Positions 52,703 to 63,571 of a stretch of DNA of 64,000 bases are shown piece after piece. Every line of letters begins with the position of its first letter. Within the stretch, counting starts at the first letter, position 1. Both the position numbers and the translations under genes were made by a program. Source of the DNA: Saprospiraceae bacterium (lineage in GTDB: Bacteria; Bacteroidota; Bacteroidia; Chitinophagales; Saprospiraceae); NCBI GenBank assembly GCA_016715405.1, contig JADKAE010000009.1:124001-188000 (forward strand), written 5' to 3'. Under the pieces are notes generated by a model, which was given only the letters and a program-made list of their open reading frames with translations, did not search any database and had not been told where the DNA came from.

Positions 52703-53043
52703 ATCTATATTCCTTTTAGGGTTTTAAAAATCTTACAGCAACAAAGATATTATTGGTTTTTTCGAACCCTGTTCAAAAATGATTCATAGAATAACACAGA
52801 TTGGATTTCGCATGATCTGGATTGTTCAAATCGTAACACAATTTGGTACTGAGATAATATTTAACAGATGTTTACATAAAAAAAAGAACTATGATTTTAG
52901 CGCACCCTGCCTGTGGCAGGCGCCAAAGCAACCCCGCTGTTGTCTTTTGACATAAAAAGTAAAATCAATGATTGTATTTTGCACTCTCCTTAAATGCAAT
53001 TGACTAATTTGTACTTAATATAGTCAAGACCAATTTTATTGAT
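52703..53043. other. Intergenic region upstream of the PUL and of dapB
   Basis: Holds the leader and putative promoter of the PUL operon (52742-52749) and a small GC hairpin at 52906-52920 (CCTGCC-TGT-GGCAGG) without a T-run. The rest is AT-rich. The change from AT-rich PUL sequence to GC-richer dapB happens here. No ORF or RNA gene is recognisable. Confidence 0.6.
52742..52749 (-). promoter_or_regulatory. Putative promoter -7 box (TATCTTTG) of the PUL operon
   Basis: Perfect TAnnTTTG on the minus strand, 40 nt before the start of the PKD lipoprotein. The nearest TTG lies 24 nt further upstream, at the edge of the accepted range. It would be the natural site controlled by the HTCS encoded at the other end of the locus. 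Confidence 0.45.
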
Positions 53044-53871
53044 ATGAAACTCGCCCTCCTAGGCTACGGAAAAATGGGCAAAGCCATCGCCGCACTGGCC
53101 GAAGCAGCCGGCGACGAAGTCGTTTTGCGCATCGGCAGCGGGAATATATCCGAACTGACAATCGAGGCGCTGCAGCAGGCCGACGTGGCCGTCGAGGTGA
53201 GCCGGCCTGAGACGGCCTTCGATCATATTACCCTGTGCCTCGAAGCCGGCGTGCCCGTGGTCTGCGGCACTACCGGCTGGCTCGACCGGCTCGAAGAAGC
53301 CGTGGCGCTTTGTACGGACAAAGAGGGCGCCCTGTTGTATGCCTCCAATTTTAGTATCGGGGTAAATCTGTTTTTTGCGTTGAATAAACGCCTGGCGGAA
53401 CTCATGGGGCGCCAACCACAATACGACCCGTCGATCCTCGAAATTCACCACACCCAAAAACTCGACGAGCCCAGCGGCACGGCGATCAGCCTGGCCCAGG
53501 ATATACTGGACCGGCTATCGCGGAAGTCGAATTGGGTGCTCACAAACCTCTTAGATATCAGGTCTTCTCAGATTATCAGGTTTACTAAACCTCCAAGGTT
53601 TAGTAAACCTGGTAATCTGAGTAATCTGAGTAATCCTATCGAACCTGGCGAACCAGCCGTAGGAGTGCCTGATGAATTGCCCATCACTTCCATTCGCGAA
53701 GGACAGGTGCCCGGTACTCACGAGGTAGTCTATCGATCGGACATAGATACCATTAGCATACGCCACGAAGCCCACTCCCGCGAAGGTTTTGCCCGCGGCG
53801 CCCTTTTGGCAGCACACTGGATAGCAGGTAAAAAAGGATTTTTCAGCATGTCAGACGTTCTAGAAATATGA
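53044..53871 (+). CDS. dapB: 4-hydroxy-tetrahydrodipicolinate reductase with an in-frame repeat insertion
   Basis: Lysine and meso-diaminopimelate pathway enzyme, NAD(P)H-dependent, cytosolic. The cofactor motif LLGYGKMGKAI opens the protein; VVCGTTGW, the catalytic region EIHHTQKLDEPSGTA and GHxH-like REAHSREGFARGA region follow. At 275 residues it is about 35 longer than usual. The excess lies between SRKSNWV and PDELPITSIREGQVPGTHEV and is encoded by a near-perfect palindrome plus tandem words (53551-53640). The insert sits in the substrate-binding domain at a variable loop, so the enzyme may still work. The start overlaps nothing upstream; the stop overlaps the next ATG. Confidence 0.92.
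   Translation: MKLALLGYGKMGKAIAALAEAAGDEVVLRIGSGNISELTIEALQQADVAVEVSRPETAFDHITLCLEAGVPVVCGTTGWLDRLEEAVALCTDKEGALLYASNFSIGVNLFFALNKRLAELMGRQPQYDPSILEIHHTQKLDEPSGTAISLAQDILDRLSRKSNWVLTNLLDIRSSQIIRFTKPPRFSKPGNLSNLSNPIEPGEPAVGVPDELPITSIREGQVPGTHEVVYRSDIDTISIRHEAHSREGFARGALLAAHWIAGKKGFFSMSDVLEI
53569..53636. repeat. Palindromic word array inserted in dapB
   Basis: Arms 53569-53592 and 53596-53619 are complementary at 23 of 24 positions around a CCA loop, followed by two more AGTAATCTG words. It has the same construction as the intergenic arrays, but lies inside a coding sequence and keeps the reading frame. Confidence 0.9.
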
Positions 53872-54965
53872 AACCATTACTCAAACGCGTACTCAAAGTT
53901 TTGGGCTTATTGCTCTCGTTTTTTGCGGCTTACATCGGGGTGATCCTGGTCCACGGCACCTTAGTCGACTACGTGGCCCCGCCGCAGGAAACCCTGCAGG
54001 CCGCGCAAACAGCCGCAATTACCGAAGTTCCCGATAGCGTCATTTCACTGGCGATCTGGAACCTGGGCTATACCGGACTCGGCGCCGAAGCCGATTTCTT
54101 TTTCGACAATGGCAGGCACTTCAGTTCCGGCCCGCATATGGTGCGACCGCCACGGGAACTAACTGACAAATTCGAAGCCGGCATCGAGCAATGGATGATG
54201 TCTACCCAGGCCGATTTTTTCCTTTTGCAGGAAGTCGACGTAGCCTCCCGCCGCAGTTATTATATCAATCAGTTTGAACGGCTGCAAGCCCAGAAGCCCG
54301 GTTTTTCGGCCTATTTCGCCGTCAACTACCTCAATCCCCGTGTGCCGCTGCCCCTGTTGGAGCCCTGGAACCCCTACGGCGCCGTTCACAGCGGCTTGGC
54401 CACGTACAGTCGCTTTCAACCTACGGAGGCGATGCGCTATCAGTTGCCCGGTAGTTTTGGCTGGCCGATGCGCAATTTTCAGCTCGACCGCTGCCTGGCA
54501 GTATTCCGTTATCCGGTAAAAGGCGGCAAAGATCTCGTGGTGGTCAACGTGCACAACTCCGCCCACGATCGCGACGGGCAACTGAAAAAACAGGAGATGG
54601 CGTATTTGAAGGATTTACTGCTAAAGGAGTACGAAAAAGGCAACTACGTTATCGCCGGCGGCGACTGGAACCAGTGCCCGCCGTTTTTCCGCTTCGACGG
54701 CTTTATGCCGGGCCGCACACAAGGCTATGTACAGCTGAATATCCCCGATGATTTTCTCCCCACGGACTGGCGCTGGGTCTACGACCCCACGGTGCCCACT
54801 AACCGCAAAGCCCGCAAGCCCTATAAACCCGGCGAGACGTTTGTCACGATTATCGATTTTTTCCTCATTTCGCCCAATGTGAAGGTGAATAGCGTAAAGT
54901 GCATAGATCTGCAATTTCAATTCTCCGATCATCAGCCAGTGTGGATGGAAGTGGAGTTGGAATAA
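53868..54965 (+). CDS. Membrane-anchored endonuclease/exonuclease/phosphatase (EEP) family protein
   Basis: A 365-residue protein with one N-terminal membrane helix (VLGLLLSFFAAYIGVILVHG) and an EEP domain outside or in the periplasm. Seen: ISLAIWNLGYTG (first metal-binding Asn), FFLLQEVDVASRR (catalytic Glu), NVHNSAHD, VIAGGDWNQCP (Asp/Asn pair) and FSDHQPVWMEVE (catalytic Asp-His). The fold covers nucleases, sphingomyelinases and inositol phosphatases; membrane anchoring favours a phosphodiester lipid or extracellular nucleic acid as substrate, which is inferred. Its ATG overlaps the dapB stop (ATGA), so the two are co-translated. Confidence 0.83.
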   Translation: MKPLLKRVLKVLGLLLSFFAAYIGVILVHGTLVDYVAPPQETLQAAQTAAITEVPDSVISLAIWNLGYTGLGAEADFFFDNGRHFSSGPHMVRPPRELTDKFEAGIEQWMMSTQADFFLLQEVDVASRRSYYINQFERLQAQKPGFSAYFAVNYLNPRVPLPLLEPWNPYGAVHSGLATYSRFQPTEAMRYQLPGSFGWPMRNFQLDRCLAVFRYPVKGGKDLVVVNVHNSAHDRDGQLKKQEMAYLKDLLLKEYEKGNYVIAGGDWNQCPPFFRFDGFMPGRTQGYVQLNIPDDFLPTDWRWVYDPTVPTNRKARKPYKPGETFVTIIDFFLISPNVKVNSVKCIDLQFQFSDHQPVWMEVELE

Positions 54966-54966
54966 A

Positions 54967-55080
54967 TACGAATGAGGAATTACGAATTACGAATTACGAA
55001 TGTTTTTTAATTAAAAATTTATTCATATATTAATAATTGATTACTAATTCGTAATTCGTAATTCGTAATTCGTAATTCGT
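54967..55080. repeat. Palindromic word array, class ATTACGA / ATTCGTA
   Basis: Three or four ATTACGA words, an AT-rich centre and five ATTCGTA words, forming a hairpin of about 30 bp between convergent genes. Likely a bidirectional terminator in effect. Confidence 0.9.
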
Positions 55081-55931
55081 CACTTGGAATTAATCAAGGT
55101 ATTTCTGATAACCGTGCGCAGCACCAGCGAGCCGATGATAATCAAACCGCCAATGAGGGCCCAGGAAGAGGGCCGTTCGCCATAGCCCAGGAACACCCAC
55201 ACCGGATTGAGAATTGGCTCCAGAAAAGCTATTAGTGCGCTTTCAATGGCGAGCGTGCGTTTGAGGCCGTAAGTAAACAGGGCGTAACCCAGGCCAATCT
55301 GGATAAAACCCAGGAACAGCAGCATGCCCCATTGGTCGAAAGTGGGGGTAGGGGAGTCGAGGTAGCTGGGCAGGCCTACCAGCACCACCAGGATATTGCC
55401 CCAGAAAATCGCGGTTTCATTGAGCTCGGGTTTATTGAATCGCTGGCCGAGCATTACCACCGCCAGGAAAACCCCAGTACCCAGCGCAAGGATATTGCCA
55501 GTCATGTTGCCCACCTCCAGGTCGCCAAACATAAAAAACGACATTCCCACCAAACAAGCCACGATGGCAATGATGTTGATGCGCTCTATTTTTAATTTAA
55601 ATAAAATAGGCTCCAGCAGCAGAATATAAATTGGCGCGGTGTATTGCAGGAAAATGGCGTTGGCAGCGGTGGTGAGTTTGGTGGAGGTCACAAAACACAC
55701 CAACAAGGCCGTATAACTAAGGCTGACAATAATACTTGCTTTCGTAAACTGAAAAAGCCTTTTTCGCGCCAAAAAACCAAAGACGATGGCCGCACAAGCC
55801 GAGCGGTAACACAATATTGTAAACGCATCAAACGGCAGCAGTTTGATGAACAAGCCCCCCGTGCTCCACAGGATGGCGGCTACGGTGACGGCTATAACTC
55901 CGTTGCGGTGTTCTGCCGGGTTGTTGTGCAT
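55080..55931 (-). CDS. EamA/DMT-family transporter
   Basis: Drug/metabolite transporter in the inner membrane, 283 residues with ten predicted helices in two EamA halves: AVTVAAILWSTGGLFIKLLPF opens the first, and GNILALGTGVFLAVVMLGQRF the second. The conserved AFLEPILNPVWVFLGYGERPS near the C-terminus is typical. Single clean frame. Its start lies at the edge of a GTTCTCT array. Substrates of this family range from amino acids to nucleotide sugars; nothing here narrows it. Confidence 0.87.
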   Translation of the reverse strand: MHNNPAEHRNGVIAVTVAAILWSTGGLFIKLLPFDAFTILCYRSACAAIVFGFLARKRLFQFTKASIIVSLSYTALLVCFVTSTKLTTAANAIFLQYTAPIYILLLEPILFKLKIERINIIAIVACLVGMSFFMFGDLEVGNMTGNILALGTGVFLAVVMLGQRFNKPELNETAIFWGNILVVLVGLPSYLDSPTPTFDQWGMLLFLGFIQIGLGYALFTYGLKRTLAIESALIAFLEPILNPVWVFLGYGERPSSWALIGGLIIIGSLVLRTVIRNTLINSK

Positions 55932-55973
55932 GGTCGTTCTCTGTTCTCTGTTCTCTGTTCTCTGTTCTCCTGG

Positions 55974-58226
<2,253 letters not shown>

Positions 58227-58280
58227 CGGATGATAGATTTTATTTGGAAAAAGGATTTTCGCGGCTAAGATAAAAAAAAA

Positions 58281-58360
58281 GAGGGTGGGAGTGTGGGAGT
58301 GTGAGAGGGTGGGAACATTTGGATTTTCTCACTCTCCCACACTCTCACCCTCTCACCCTC
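58281..58360. repeat. Palindromic word array, class GTGGGAGT / ACTCTCCCAC
   Basis: Left arm GAGGGTGGGAGTGTGGGAGT, GTGAGAGGGTGGG; right arm CTCACTCTCCCACACTCTCA, CCCTCTCACCCTC. A hairpin of about 33 bp in the divergent region before the S46 gene. The words recur at 28714-28742. Confidence 0.9.
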
Positions 58361-58362
58361 AT

Positions 58363-58402
58363 AAAAAAACGCCATCTGTCCCCTTGAGGTTGGAAGATGG
58401 CG
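58363..58402 (-). terminator. Intrinsic terminator-like hairpin (minus strand)
   Basis: CGCCATCT at 58370-58377 pairs with AGATGGCG at 58395-58402; on the minus strand the stem is followed by seven T (58363-58369). No annotated minus-strand gene ends here, which suggests an unannotated short transcript from the region 58403-58600. Confidence 0.6.
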
Positions 58403-58691
58403 CCTCCGCTATTGGAAAAATCTGTTGAAGATTCGCTTCTATTTGTCAGACCCGGTGTGTGGGTGAAATGCTGCTTTGGTTTGTGAATTTTTTTGATATT
58501 TTTGTTGTTGGGGTGGGTAAGAGTTTTGTTTTCAGGGAGTTATAGTGAAGAACGCCAAACGATTTCGGCCACGCGTCAATCAACAAACAATATGTTTTTT
58601 AATTTTACAACAATTAATATCTTTACAAGCAGCACGCAAGATAAATTAGAGCTGTAAAAACCGCCTCTTACCACATAAATCAAAACCTCCA
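58403..58691 (-). other. Gene-free region; possible short non-coding RNA on the minus strand
   Basis: No ATG-initiated ORF of note exists on the minus strand. A box resembling the -7 element (TATTGTTTG, 58584-58592, one base longer than the consensus) lies about 180 nt upstream of the terminator-like hairpin. Together they could produce an RNA of roughly 180-210 nt. No known RNA family was recognised. On the plus strand the region is the leader of brnT. Confidence 0.3.
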
Positions 58692-58961
58692 ATGAAATTC
58701 GAATGGGACGAAAACAAGAACAAACGCAACCGTCAAAAACACGGTATCAGCTTTGAAGATGCCAAAGAAGTGTTTAAGGATGAAAAACGAGTGGAATACC
58801 AAGACCTGAGGCATGATTACGGAGAAGATCGCTGGAAAACGATTGGACAAGTAGTAGGGATCATTCTATCGGTGATGTATACCATGCGACAAACGACAAT
58901 CAGACTGATTTCCGCAAGACGAGCCAGCCGGAATGAACGAGACGAGTATGAAAACCAGTAG
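58692..58961 (+). CDS. brnT: BrnT-family toxin (type II toxin-antitoxin)
   Basis: A small basic ribonuclease-like toxin of 89 residues with all BrnT hallmarks: FEWDENKNKRNRQKHGISFEDA at the N-terminus, DLRHDYGEDRWKTIGQV in the middle and IRLISARRASRNERDEYE at the end. BrnT proteins block translation by RNA cleavage and are neutralised by the following antitoxin, which binds DNA as a dimer. The partner gene starts 48 nt downstream. AT-richer than the neighbours, as expected for a mobile toxin-antitoxin module. The name follows the family; activity is inferred. Confidence 0.87.
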   Translation: MKFEWDENKNKRNRQKHGISFEDAKEVFKDEKRVEYQDLRHDYGEDRWKTIGQVVGIILSVMYTMRQTTIRLISARRASRNERDEYENQ

Positions 58962-59009
58962 AACTTGCTTATATTTGAATTCTATAGAAAGCTGAAGAAC
59001 GCGTATAAT

Positions 59010-59384
59010 ATGACTGCACAAATAATCAACCAAAAAAAGGCAATAGAACTCCTGAAAAATGGCGAGCAACTGTCCGCCTACCAGGTGCGGTTCGACGAGG
59101 AGATGGTCGAAGCACTGGATGCCTTGTTGTTGCGCAAAAACGGCGTTGCATTACCCGATGATCTGGTATACTACGACGACAGTGATACTGATTTTGAAGA
59201 CGATGCCGACTTGACCTCCACAGATCTTTCAAATGGTAGGCTTATACGGATTTTGAAAGCTGAAATCCCGGTTGATAACGAAGTAGCCGATTGGGTACAA
59301 AAGCGCCATATCAATATTAATACCCTGCTCGCCAACTTGATGACTGACTTTTATAGGAATTGGAAGACGACTCAATCCAAATAG
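59010..59384 (+). CDS. Putative BrnT antitoxin (BrnA-like C-terminus, unusual N-terminus)
   Basis: A 124-residue protein following brnT. The open frame extends up to 58965, but the ATG at 59010 (MTAQIINQKKAIELLKNGEQ) is the natural start. The N-terminal half (about 1-50) is helical; the middle is strongly acidic (DDLVYYDDSDTDFEDDADL). The C-terminal 40 residues (LKAEIPVDNEVADWVQKRHININTLLANLMTDFY) resemble the ribbon-helix-helix dimerisation part of BrnA, strand then two helices. It is longer than typical BrnA and lacks its usual N-terminal DxDNPEW-like segment. Antitoxin function is inferred from position and from this C-terminus. Confidence 0.65.
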   Translation: MTAQIINQKKAIELLKNGEQLSAYQVRFDEEMVEALDALLLRKNGVALPDDLVYYDDSDTDFEDDADLTSTDLSNGRLIRILKAEIPVDNEVADWVQKRHININTLLANLMTDFYRNWKTTQSK

Positions 59385-59534
59385 CAAGCACCTTGTTAAA
59401 GTTAATACATCGCAGATTTTCAAATAACTGTTGCATATATTCCACTTTTTGCCTAACTATGCACCGTGATAGGATAAACAGTAGGCTTTTTAATATAAAA
59501 GCTTTAACGATATAATCATAGGGATGACTTTTGA

Positions 59535-59568
59535 AGCCCTTCCCGCACTGTGCAGGGAGGGCTTTTTT
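59535..59568 (+). terminator. Intrinsic terminator between the toxin-antitoxin operon and the BNR gene
   Basis: AGCCCTTCCCGCAC pairs with GTGCAGGGAGGGCT with small bulges, followed by six T (59563-59568). It ends the toxin-antitoxin transcript. It lies only 14 nt before the start codon of the next gene. Confidence 0.85.
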
Positions 59569-59582
59569 AATGCTACTAACCC

Positions 59583-62500
59583 ATGCGAATAAGTCTTGTT
59601 ATTGCCATATTTCTTGGCTTCTCCGGCTTCCTGGCCGCCCAGTCTTCCTCCGATCTCAGACCGCTAAACGACGCCGCTACGCCCGAATGGGCCCGGCTGA
59701 TGTACGCCGATAACCCGAATGTGAAGGAGGTGGATAGCGCGTTTCAAGCCTATTACCGGCAACATGCGTTTGAAAAAACTTTGCATACGCAGTACTACAA
59801 GCGCTGGCGAAGACAGGTGGACGCCTACGTGCAAGCCGATGGGCGTATCGCCCGGCCGGAGGTGGCCACTCTGCAAGTCGCCGAACGGCAATACCTGCAA
59901 CAGCGCCAGGAGGCGGAAGCCAAAAACCTGACGCCGCCCTGGACTTGCATCAGCCCATTTGATACGTACAATACCGAAAGCAACCAGATCAGGGTATCCT
60001 GGCAGGCCAATGTGTACTGCGTCGACCAATCGACCTCGCATCCAGATATCGTGTATTGCGGTACGGAGAACGGCGGTATTTTTAAAACTACAGATAAAGG
60101 CCTCAACTGGCAGCCCGCCTCGCACCAAACGCTGATGACGACAGTGCGCGCGATTAAGGTACACCCCTCGAACCCCGATATCGTGTACGCCGGCGACGGC
60201 CGCAAGGTGTATAAAACGGTGGACGGCGGGGCTAACTGGGCAGTGCTGCTGGACCAAAGCAGCCTGGATGTGAACGATATTGCCATACGGCCCGATTCTA
60301 CGGATGTGATCCTGCTGGCCGGAGGCAAAGGACTGCACCGCAGCGTGGATGGCGGCGCCAACTGGACGCAACTCTATACGCAGGTGTGCTGGGATATTGA
60401 AATAAAACCCGACGACCCGCAGACGGTTTATATTTTAAAATCAAACCCCACCGCCAAGCGCAGCGAGTTTTTTTAAATCTACCGACGGCGGGGCTACGTT
60501 CAGTATCCGCGAAAACGGCTGGTACAGCTCCGACAACGCCGACCGCCGCGAAGATGGCGCTCGTATGACGGTGACGCCCGCCGATCCCAATGTGGTGTAC
60601 GTGGTGCTGATCGGCAACTCCAAACCCGGCGACAACGGCTTTATCGGCATTTACCGCAGCAACGACGCCGGCGAAAGCTGGCTGCTGCCCAATTTGCCGG
60701 TGGGAGGGCCTTATACTTCGAGCCATCCCAACCTGATGACCCTCAACAATACCAACACCCTCTACCAGGGCTATTATAACCTCGGCATCGCCGCTTCGTT
60801 TACCAACGCCAACCACCTGCTCATCGGCGGACTAAACCTGTGGCGCAGCACCGACGGAGCTCAGACGTTCACTCCGCTGGGCGGCTACCAGGGCAACGTG
60901 GGCTGGATACACCCCGACCAACAAGAAATTGAGATAAACGGCGATGACCAATGGGTGGTCAACGACGGCGGCATCAACTATTCCACCGACTTGTTTGCCA
61001 ACCACGAGTCGCGAAAATACGGCCTCACAGCCTCGGATTTCTGGGGTTTCGGCAGCGGCTGGAACGAAGACCTGCTGGTGGGCGGCCGCTACCACAACGG
61101 CAATACGGCCTACCGCCCCAGCTTTGAAGAAGGGCGATTCCTGCGACTCGGCGGCGCCGAAGCCGCCACGGGGTACGTTAGTCCCGGCGAGGCGCAAACC
61201 TCCTATTTTTCAGATATTAGTTCGAAATTGATTCCATACGAATTATCGGGCGACGTCATCAACGCGCCTTCGCTGTCGCTGTACCCCAACGAAAGTTACT
61301 ACGCGGCGCATTCCAGCGAACTGGAATTCCACCCCAATTGCTACAACACGATCTTTATCGGCAGGAAAACAAACTCTGGCGCAGCGACGACGGCGGACAG
61401 CGCTACGACCTGGTCAGGGAATTCGGCGACAACCCCGATGCGCCGCTGCTGCACTTCGACGTTGCGCGCAGCAATCCGCAGGTGATCTACGTGTACCAGC
61501 GCTCCTCGTTTTATGGAGCTACGCTGTGGCGCAGCGCCGACGGTGGAGCTAACTGGGAGGAAAAAACTTTTCCCGCAGCCAACTCGCAACGCGCCGGCAC
61601 GATGACCCTTAGCGCCGAAGATGAAAATACGCTGTGGGTCACCTTTAGCCACCAAAACAATGACGGCGCCAAGATTTTCAAAACCACCGACGGCGGCGAT
61701 AGCTGGGAAAACCTCACCACGTCCACCCTCGACGGACAAGCTACGCGTTATGTCTTCCATCAGTCGGGCACCGACGGACTCGTCTACCTCGCCACCAATT
61801 TCGCCGTGTATTACCGCGATGATACGATGAGCGACTGGGAACTGTACAGCGAGGGATTGCCCTATAAAGCAGAGGCGAATATCATCCGGCCGTTTTATAA
61901 AGAAGGAAAGCTGCGGATGGCCACCTACGGCCACGGTGTATGGGAAACCGAAATGGCCGCCGCTTCCCGGCCCCTGGCGCAGCCTACCGTCGACAAATTC
62001 ATAAGCTACTGCATCCGCGATACCTTTTATTTCGACGATTACTCGGTGTTGCACCACAGCGGAGCGAGTTGGGAGTGGGAATTCCCCGGCGCGGCGTATG
62101 TCAGTGACTACAACGCGCGAAACCCCAAAGTTACCTACGATACCCCGGGCAGCTACGATGTCACCCTGCGCATCACCGATGGCAACGGCAACACCAGTGA
62201 AAAGAGCATCAGCGGCATGGTGACGGTCACCAACGGTTGCGACCCGGAGACAATTCCCGGTTTTGCCCTCAAATGCGAGTCACCGGGCGACTACGCCCAG
62301 ACGCCCGTATTCGGACAAACCGTCGACGCGCTCACCATAAGCGCCTGGGTCAAACCCGACGGCATACAACCCGAATACACCGGCATCGTGATGAACGAAC
62401 TGCCCGCCGGCCTCAATTTCAAAACCAACAACCGCCTGGGGTATCACTGGCCCGGCGGCGGACAATGGTGGTGGGACAGCGGACTGGCAGCGCCTCCCGG

Positions 62501-63459
62501 TGAATGGTCGCACGTAGCCTTCGTCTACAACGGCCAATCCATCACCATCTACGTCAACGGCATCGCCTCCACGCAAAACATCAACCTGCCGCCGGTACTG
62601 CTCAGCGCTTTCAAAATAGGCAGCTACAACGGCTGGAACGACCGCAACTACAAAGGCCTGATGGACGAGGTATGCATCTGGAACCGCGCACTATCACAGG
62701 ATGAAATCCGCCTGCTGCGCCACCTCACCAAAGTCCCTGCCAACGACCCCAACCTGATCGCTTACTACCAATTCAACGAAACAGACGGCTACGTGCTCGA
62801 CCGCTCGGGCACACGTCACGCCTCCCTGCGCAGCGGCGCCATACGCGAGACCTGCACCGCCCCGTTTGGCGGCGGCGTGGCAGCCGGGTTAGATATCGAA
62901 GGCGAGGGTAGCTATGAATTCCCGGGTACAGGCATTGCCATCAGCGGAGGCGCCGGTTTGACCCCCAACGGCCAGGTCATCGTGTCGCGCATCTAGCGCC
63001 GCACAGGCGCAGCAACCCGAGGCTTTCCTCCTTTTTCAGCGCGGCGACAATGCCGACGGGGATACGTGGGAAAATACCGCCCAAGCCAATGTGGCAACAG
63101 CAGGTACGCCCGGCAGAGCCGCCTTTGGCGCCGAAGGCGAGATCTACCGCTTTGGGCAATTCATCGTCGCCCGGGATACGGCCGTATTTACCTCGATCCC
63201 CTCGTTAGAATACCTGCCGGCGGCGTTTATCGTATATCCCAATCCGGGTACGGCTGGGGGTAATTTATTTATCCGCACCGAAAGTGAGGAAGCGTATGTG
63301 TTTACGTTGTACGACAGCCACGGCAAGCAGGTGTGGAAGGGAAGTTTGCGGGGGAGTTCGGCGGTGGCTTTGCCGGGGCTGGCCGCGGGCGTTTACGGGT
63401 ATAGCATTGAGACGCCGACGCGGATGTATCGGGGGAAATGGGTGAATGAGAGGCATTGA
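59583..63459 (+). CDS. Giant secreted sortilin/BNR-repeat protein with PKD, LamG and T9SS domains (three frameshifts)
   Basis: About 1291 residues once joined. A signal peptide (cleavage after GFLAAQ) and a helical prodomain-like stretch (about 20-115) precede a VPS10/sortilin-type propeller with many BNR Asp-box repeats: GGIFKTTDKGLNWQP, KVYKTVDGGANWAVL, GLHRSVDGGANWTQL, TLWRSADGGANWEEK and KIFKTTDGGDSWENL. Then a PKD domain (ASWEWEFPGA ... VTLRITDGNGNTSE), a LamG/concanavalin-like domain (LTISAWVKPDG ... GLMDEVCIWNRALSQDEI) and a T9SS type A domain (FIVYPNPGTAGG ... AGVYGYSIETP). Breaks: extra T in the seven-T run at 60468-60474, a missing G at 61364-61365, and one extra (or two missing) base near 62983-62990. 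Probably an adhesin or glycan-active surface protein. Confidence 0.83.
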
Positions 63460-63465
63460 ATTTTT

Positions 63466-63558
63466 TACCGCAGAGTTAAATGGAGTAAAACGGAGTTTCG
63501 CAGAGCGTTATAATGGCTCTGCGAAACTCTGCGCAAAACTCCCAAAACTCTGCGGTTA
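63466..63558. repeat. Palindromic word array, class CTCTGCG, copy 2
   Basis: Same order of words as 10583-10675: CCGCAGAGTTAAATGGAG, GGAGTTTCGCAGAG, CTCTGCGAAACTCTGCG, AACTCC and AACTCTGCGG. Both copies follow a T9SS gene and separate it from a convergent gene. Confidence 0.9.
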
Positions 63559-63571
63559 GAAAAAATCCCAG

